Assembly (NCBI GenBank): GCA_947247005.1
Contig: OX365949.1
Coordinates: forward strand, 21,457,130 to 21,521,129
Origin: Spisula solida
Lineage: Eukaryota; Mollusca; Bivalvia; Venerida; Mactridae
DNA length: 64,000 bases
Reading direction: 5' to 3'
Part shown: one piece after another, positions 44,601 through 53,600 of the stretch
Position numbering within the stretch: the stretch's first letter is position 1
Layout of the letters: every line of letters begins with the position of its first letter
Position numbers and translations under genes: made by a program
Notes under the pieces: generated by a model
What the model saw: the letters and a program-made list of their open reading frames with translations, nothing else
Told to the model about the DNA's origin: nothing
The model's database searches: none

Positions 44601-47600
44601 CTACAATATATCACCAACCTTTGTAAATTGATGAGTAGTCGACCAGCTTTACCAATATTCTCAGCACTCTGTCTCGGCCTATCTTCAATCTGTATAAAAC
44701 ACTCAGAATATTGAACTACAAGGGGTTTTTCACGCAAAAACTTTTTACACAAAAACGTTTGTCTCCCACAAAGAGCCATACCTCAATCACAGGGGTGTCA
44801 ACAGTGCCAAATTAAAAATCAGGAAAATCATATGTGGCCGACCCTTTTTACCGAACAAGAGGCCTTTATTGACATTGTTTCCATAGTTAACTCGGTTTGT
44901 ATTAAAGAAAATCCTTCAGAGCAGATGTAATTGACCATAACTTTGCCATTTCTTGATATATTTTTTATTATAACTTTATTTTGGTCAGAAGCCATTGCTC
45001 TTGCAGGAATGATAAATCCGAAATTCCGGATTAATCAGGAATATTGACACCCCTGCAATCATTCCAGACAATATGCACAACTGTGCTTGGTATTTTTTTC
45101 AAGGAGAACAAACATGGACAACTTTTGTGACGTACATCCAGCACAAAATCAGCATGTCTCACTATATGTGGGAGTCATAATGAAGTTGGAGGTGACACTA
45201 CTAGCATCTTCCCCTACAGATATCTATCTCAGAATGAGACTGAAAGGTCTGACTGTTGTATGATCATGGTTACATACATTTACAATATTTGATCTCAATG
45301 TAAACATCATATGGAAAGTTAAGGTGTTCTTACTTGTTTTGTGCTGGTGCACCTTAAAGTCTATAAATCTAAGAAAATTTGACCCCTCAGCTAGAACCCA
45401 ATGGGAATAATGTGAATATTATGTTAATTTCGGAGGTAATGGGTCTGTCAAGGTTCAAATGAACGCCTGGTATATCAGGGGAGTAGCCAGACTTGAATTG
45501 ATGCCACACACACAAGCCTAGAAGTTGGTTGATAGTGGAAAATTAGGGATTTTAATGCCATTTTACCATTTATAGTTTTACTTTTCAAATTAATGTTACG
45601 CAAGTGCGTATGTCCGTATCGCTGGCTACACCCCTGTATATATATAAACAAGTTACAATACTCACATCAGCAACATCTGAAGCTCGTTTGTATAATTCTA
45701 CAGCATGTGCTGGATGAGACTGTTCTACCATTCTGTAACATACATCATTTTATCACATGACTTTGGTTGTAACTGGGTTATTATAACGAGCATGTATATT
45801 CTTATACTTATACTACCGTTCATATGACGTCATTTTATCTCTATATGACGTCATTTAATGACATAAATGACATTAGTTTTGGCATCGTTTATATAGCGGA
45901 GTCTTTTTTCTAACCAGAAACATGTGTATTTTTTTGTTATTAGAATCATATGGTAAAAAGAATCTAATACTTGTTCAATTGATACAAACTTTATAAGGCT
46001 TGTTCAGGAAATATTATTAAGCTTGCCAAAGGCTTACTTAATTAAATTTCCAAAACTTGTTCAATATAAGTTTATATATTGTTCACATACCATTGCAAGG
46101 AAAATGTACAAATAATGAAAAGGGAACAGTAATTGTTTTTGTTTGCATTCACCGGGAATCATAAAATTAATAAGCGGAGAAATATTTAACAAACTATGAA
46201 ATCTTGAACGCTAATGAAGAGCTTGTACACAATCAATGAAAAACAATGTAGGTCAAATATAAACAAGAGATGTTTGTAAAACATGTAGGCCTCCATGGCA
46301 GCCCTTTAGTCAGAAATTGTAAAGGTCACAGTGACCTTTGACCTACTGACCTCAAAATCAATAGGAGTCATGATTCATCTACTGTTGATGACCAACCTCT
46401 ATGTGAAGTTCTAGATCCTAGGGCAAGGTGTTCTTGAGTTACTGAATGGAAACCATTTGAATAGTCAGAAATGGTAAAGGTCACAGTGACCTAAACCTTT
46501 GACCTACTGACCTCAAAATCAATAGGGGTCATCTACTGTTCATGTAAAGTTTGAATATCCTAGGACAAAGCGTTCTTGGGTTATTAAACGGAAACCATTT
46601 GATCTGTACCGTCGGACATATGCAAATCAATATACCCGATCATCAAAGATGGGGTGCATAATAATAAACGAAGTATTAGACCATTAGAAATACAAATTAT
46701 TTGCTAAACAAGACCAAACATAGCTGTAATTATTTGCTAAACAAGACCAAACATAGCTGTAATCAACCAGATAATACTGAATATTTACTTTGCAGCTTTT
46801 TCTAGACACAATGCAGCAGTATCGGGAGTGCCGTGTTCTTGAAACATGACTGAAGCTCTCTCCATATACCTAACAGCAAGTTCTAATTCTTTATTCTCCT
46901 TACTCAACAAACCTGCTTGCTCGTATGATCTACAAACAAGTCATGTACATAATTATAGAATAGTGCATTACAGAAACAGTTCAACAGGTATAATTTCATT
47001 GGATTTACATTGGTGAAAGTTAGAATTTCTGAAAACCGTACATCCTCAGAAATTTTTACATCAAAATAGTCTTCATCTCTACAAAATTATGTGACTTTTT
47101 AAGATTATTATAATTAGCATTTAACATTTCAATTCATTTATCATGCTGAAGCTTTATTTCTAGAAATCACATTGTATATCAACTTCAAAGTTTAAAGCTG
47201 ATTTAAATGGTAAATGATGCCAAAAAATTACATTCACACTGTTATGTTTATCTGCACTCGGGGCTTTATTTTCTTATAATACTTATGTTACTATACGAGG
47301 GATGATCCATATATAACGAGAAAATCCTGATAATTTTCTTATGATACTTTAGATTATACTCAAACTTAAGTTGGAAGTAATAACATACATTAACAATGTT
47401 TCCCTAAATTTCCATGATTACAGCGACACCATGCTAAACTCTATGGTTGCTGAGGTAACCCTTGATACGCCTAGACGGGGCATTTTGCAGATTTACACCG
47501 TTTTCGCACAAATGCAAGCCGTCACAGTTTTTATGTAAGCAATAGCAATGTGATGAATATTGGTGTTATCGCTCCGTGATAGCAAAAATAACGGACGACA

Positions 47601-50600
47601 AACGATTATCATTAAAATATTTAGTTTTGAAGAAAGCAAGTAATAATGAAAGTGTGCATGATATTCAGTAATCATTTCGTGATCATGTCATGTCAAAAGC
47701 TTCGATTTGTGTTCATAATAAAACATTAAAAATGGACTTAAAAAAGGCTAGTGATCTAACGCAAAGTAGGCGCAACGTGACGTCGACGTCAGAACTTAGC
47801 ACAATAATATTGGATGTTCTGAACGAAATTCCAAAGGATGACTATCGTGCGTCTTTTTCAACTTGGTATCGCATTGGCGAAGATGTATGCATATTGAAGG
47901 ACGATAATCTGACTTTTTAAAAAAATTGATAGTAGAATTTAAGTAATGTGATCGTTAAATATCAAAGTTAACTTCTGAATGACATTAAAAGTTCAAAAAT
48001 GACGTTGCTCCGCCTACCGGTGTCATAGGTCGGCAAAAATGTTCTAAACAATTTATTGTTCGATATATTTCAATAGCAAAGTTATAAGCATTTTCTCGTT
48101 ATATATGGATCATCCCTCGTATATAGTAATAAATTTGCATTTGAAAAAAGTATTATGCGCCCTTTTTAAGTATTATCAGCTTTTGGCCCGCCTTGGAAGA
48201 TGTACACGCGCAACGTTACGTCATTTGCATCTCTAAAGTGGCCGGCGCCAAGCGTAATGTAGGCCTTCTTAAATCACTTGCAAACCAGCTTGATAGATTT
48301 GGACATGCAGGATAGCACATCCTTGCTCAGATGGATCTAAATCTACACATATTTTCTAATTAAATCCGTGTTTACTAGATCTAAACGAGATAAACTGAGA
48401 GTTTTGTGTTCTTCCCAAAAGGTGAAAAACAACTTTTTCAGAATTTTGCATAAAAACATACATCAGAATGTAGCAAATTTTCTAACTAAAAAAATGAATA
48501 CCCATATTATGTATTAACGTTTTATAATAACAATGTTACGGAGAATTTAAGTGATAGATCTATGCGAATAGATCCAAGTTAGATCTATGCGAATAGATCC
48601 AAGTTTGACAATTTCTAAAACGACGATGGTTTTCTCTATCAATTACGGAAGGACGTCATGTCTTGTAAGTGTTTTCTTAAATGAGTAGTTTTAATGAAAA
48701 CACAACAACATAAGTATTATACAGAACAATGAATGGCTGAGCAGTGGCATTGAGTGATAATCGCCCCGGAAGATTATAATTGCCCTCGGGCTAGCGCCCT
48801 CTGGCAATTATCAACCTACCGGGGCGATTATCACTCAATGGCACTGCTCAGCCATGTATTATTCTATAAATAAAGTAAACGGAAGGTCAAAAGATGTCCT
48901 CCCAAAGGTAACTAATTTTAATGTTCCTTAAATTTTACAAGTTTACAAGTTTATTATGTAAATATGAAGAATGTCCCAAAACAATCCTCATGTCACCAAA
49001 GTTCTTAGGAAAAAGCCCTGACACTTTAAATTATGTTCTCTAATTAGTTAACAATACAGAAAACATTATACTTACTTAGCTGCATGGAAAGGTCTACAAT
49101 TGGATTAAGGTGAACAATGGATGTAAGTGACTCATGGAATGGCATTTGGATAGTTTGATTTCAATTTCGATTAATCAACAGGTAGCATTTATAGGGGATT
49201 TGCGCGGCCAGGAAAATCCCCATTAACGATTACATGCGAAAAACATGTGATTGTTGTTGTTGTTGCATTGGCTATGGCCTATTTTTTTTGACAGACCGGA
49301 TGCAGAATAATGATTCGGTAGACTGAATTTTCTTGATCATCTGGGTAACTTGTGACCCAAGTACAAGACAGATGATAACCTTATTGTGACCATTGACTGT
49401 AAACTATTACTAGAATAGTTAGTGCTGGAACTTATGTTAGTTGCTTATTCAGGTGTAATGCAGTTTCTCAACAATTTTTCAGTTATATACGCCAGTTGAT
49501 TATAAAAGATGGTACTCTAACCAGTACAAACTACCCTTCCACCAGCAACCAGCAACATGTGGAGGAAAATCAATGTTGATGTCAAATTCTCATGATATGA
49601 CCCGCCATACAAATGTACAATGAATCAAATATAGATTGCCAGATTACAGTGCACTAACCAATGGACTATGGCCAAGACTTAGTGCTGAAGCATAAACATA
49701 ATTATGTGAGATAATAAACATATAGCAGGTCAAGCCTACTAAAGGAATTAAAAGGATACGATTTCATTCGTTCTTGCATCTCAGCTGCTTTTAAATATGC
49801 ACTTCTGGCTTCTGATAATAATTTCGCATTTCTGTAACAGGTTGCTGTAAAACAATAAATATGATAAGTTACCAGTATCACACATATCTTAAACTAGTCT
49901 TAATATATTCACCAAGTCCTTTTTAAAAACTCTTTAATATTGGCTGACTACTTTTTCATGTAATATTATATGCAGAAAGTGTTAAATATTCAAAGTGTAC
50001 TACAGATACAAATCTGAAGGACCAAGGTTTGTTTTAGTTCAGTGATGTGGTCATTCAGTTTTTTCCCTGCTATATTAGCCAATGACCTCTGACTAGGAGT
50101 AGGAGGGAAGAGGGAGTTCTGTGATTCAAGGAATCTGGTGTCATAGTCATACCCTATCTTTTTCTGTATAGACCCGAGGGTCCGAAATCACAACCACAAT
50201 CACTCAACACTCAAATATTGAAAATGTAATATAATGTATTAATGAGCTCCTACTTTTCCTAGATTGCAAATCTAGATGAGGAAAATGTATAGAATTGTTA
50301 TTAGAGTATTGAAATTAACATTTGATACATTTTTTTGCCATTGTGTACTATTTATGAGGTATATATGTAATTATTGAATCTGTGTGCCACACTCAGCACT
50401 CACACTGATAAATTACAATTATAGCTCACAAATTTATGCTCTTAATTACACGATGAAGTTAGCCAAAAATAATATTTAGTACCTATTGAACATAATAACT
50501 TCTTACTCTAAAAAAATGTCCATGGGATATAAACCTCAAAAGAGCGAATTTCAAGATTTGAGTGCAGAGTGCTGAGTGTAAGTATTGGTTTTAATCCATG

Positions 50601-53600
50601 CCCCTGGGTTTTTTAACATTAAGAGTATAGCACTGATACACACAAGACTACCTCTGGGTTAAAATCTAGTTCAGCGTTTCAGAAATGTCTTGAGTGCTCT
50701 GGCCGAGATTCGAAAAAGGGACCTTCAATCAATAGTCAAGAGTATTACCCTCACGACCACCTTGCCATCATCATTCCATCTATTAATTTCATATAAATGA
50801 TCTATCAGCTACAAACAAACATACCTGCTTTAACATACTCTGAGGCAGCCCCATCTAAATCAGGGTTCCATTTAAAAAAGGAAGTCTTCAAACTGTACAA
50901 TAGAAAACATAGAAATTTCACTGATTTTCTAGCATCAAGGCGATATGACAAACAGCACAGCTAGACAAATTGTCACAAAAGCATAAAATTAACAAAAAAA
51001 CATCAAGAAACGTTGTAGTTTGAACCTGGGAAGAACAAATACAGAGGGAACGGAAACACGGGTTTTAAGCGTGACTAACCTGTCGGCCAATCACCGCGCT
51101 CCGATAAAAATTGCTCGATATCTTGAAAAATCCCGCGAAAGCGTAGACACAAAAATGCATAAATCTGTCGTTAATTAACGGTATCAATCATTGTAATTGC
51201 ACTGTAATGAAAGTTAAAACTTATGAATTGAATTTTTATTCGAGGAAAAGACGAAATTAGCATATTTAAATCATATACCATTCATTGAAATAGGTGTGAT
51301 CAACACGCTAATCGCTCTTTTGTCTCATTGTCCACGATACTAGCCATTTTGCAAGTTATGGATCTCACAATGTATTGTAGTGAATTATATAAACTTGTGT
51401 TTACCATTAAATAATACATCCCTGCTCGTGATAGGCTCAGTTTTATGCACAATTATCAACTCATTTTTTAATTATTTGAATTCAAAATACGCCGAATCGC
51501 CATGTTTTCAGCAACCAGTTTATTATTTCTCAACAATTATAGTACTTTTGAAACTTAAGGATCTCTAAATGTATTAAGGTAGATTATCTAAAACTTATGT
51601 TTGCCATTAAATAATACATCCCTGCTCGTGATAGGCTCAGTTTTATGCACAATTATCAACTCATTTTTTAATTATTTGAATTCAAAATACGCCGAATCGC
51701 CATGTTTTCAGCAACCAGTTTATTATTTCTCAACAATTATAGTACTTTTGAAACTTAAGGATCTCTAAATGTATTAAGGTAGATTATCTAAAACTTATGT
51801 TTGCCATTAAATAATACATCCCTGCTCGTGATAGGCTTAGTTTTATGCACAATTATCAACGCATTCTTGAATTATTTGAATTCAAAATACGCCGATTCGC
51901 CATGTTTTCAGCAACCAGTTTATTATTTCTCAACAATTATAGTACTTTTGAAACTTAAGGATCTCTAAATGTATTAAGGTAGATTATCTAAAACTTATGT
52001 TTGCCATTAAATAATACATCCCTGCTCGTGATAGGCTTAGTTTTATGCACAATTATCAACGCATTTTTGAATTATTTGAATTCAAAATACGCCGATTCGC
52101 CATGTTTTCAGCAACCAGTTTATTATTTCTCAACAATTATAGTACTTTTAAAACTTAAGGATCTCGAAATGTAGGAAGGTAGATTATCTAAAACTTAGTT
52201 TTGCCATTAAATGATACATCCCTGCTCGCGATAGGCTTAGTTTTATGCACAATTATCACCACATTCTTGAACTATTTGAATTCAAAATATGCCAATTCTC
52301 CGTGTTTAAAGTACATTTTTAAAGCAAATTTGGTTGCTCTATGTCCGCCATAAATTATTATAGATAAACAATACTTTTGAAATTTATAAAGTAGGGTTAA
52401 TTTATCTAACAACCGGAAACTCCCCGCTGAGACTTCTGAGACAATATGAGATTACTGTCTAGATAATGTACCTATCACAAGTTTAATACAATTATACCAC
52501 CCCTCCCGTTGTGTAATCTACATAATGTTGTCTGTGACAGTAATTAAATCATTGTTTTTGTTACACCTCAGGAACTTGCATTCAAATAAATAAAAACATT
52601 ACAACACAGTCTACACTATTAAATTATAATTAACTACCATTCATTGAAATAGGTGTGATCAACACGCTAATCGCTCTCGCTGTCCACGATACTGGCCATT
52701 TTGCAAGTTAATGATCTCAAAATGTATAGTAGCAAATTATCTAAAACTTGTTTTTACCATTACATAATAATTCCTAATCGCGATAGGCATAATTTCATGT
52801 ACAAATTTTAAATAATTTTGGAACTATTTGAATTCAGAATACGCCTAGCTATTCGTCATGTTTTCAGTAAAAACTTTATTATTTATATAGTTATTTTCAA
52901 GCTTAAGGATCTCGAAATGTATAAAGATAGATTATCTAAAACTAATTTTTGCCATGAAACAATACATCCCTGCTCGAGAAAGTCATAATTTTATGCCCCA
53001 ATTTTTACATTTATATTATTTCACTTCAAAATATGCCAACTCTGTGTGCTTTCAGTACAATTTTTCATTCCTTCACGTTAGTTATAGCTAATTTCCAGCT
53101 CCATGATGTCCAAAATGATTGAAAGCAAATTATGTCTTATTTATAATATCACATAATAAATCCCTGCTCGGAATAGGCATACTTTTATGCACATTTATTT
53201 ATACAATTTTGAAATATTTCAATTAAAAATACGCCAATTCTCCCGTGTTTATAGTACATTTTTATGCTATAATGTTTAGCAAGTGTGGTTGCATTTGTGA
53301 AAAACACTATTTATGAAAATTATAAAGCAGTCTTAATTCATCTACAGTGGCTGTCTATGTTTTACTAATTAACAGTATTACCGGAAACTCCCGCTGAGAC
53401 TGAGACAATATGAGATTACTGTCTAGATAATGCACCAATCACGAGTTCAATACCGCCCTCCCGTAGTGTAATCTACATTTGTGACAGTAATTAAACCATT
53501 GCATCTGTTACACACATATTAAGAGAATTTATCAGACCTAGGACCTAGAATATTTAATTGAATGGAATCTGTTAAGTATATATTATATATATCGTATTAT

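Noticed and set aside
45834..45868. Paired TGACGTCA sites as a CRE regulatory module
   Set aside because: Two CRE-like octamers lie inside a NAPG intron with no promoter context. They may be a short duplication.
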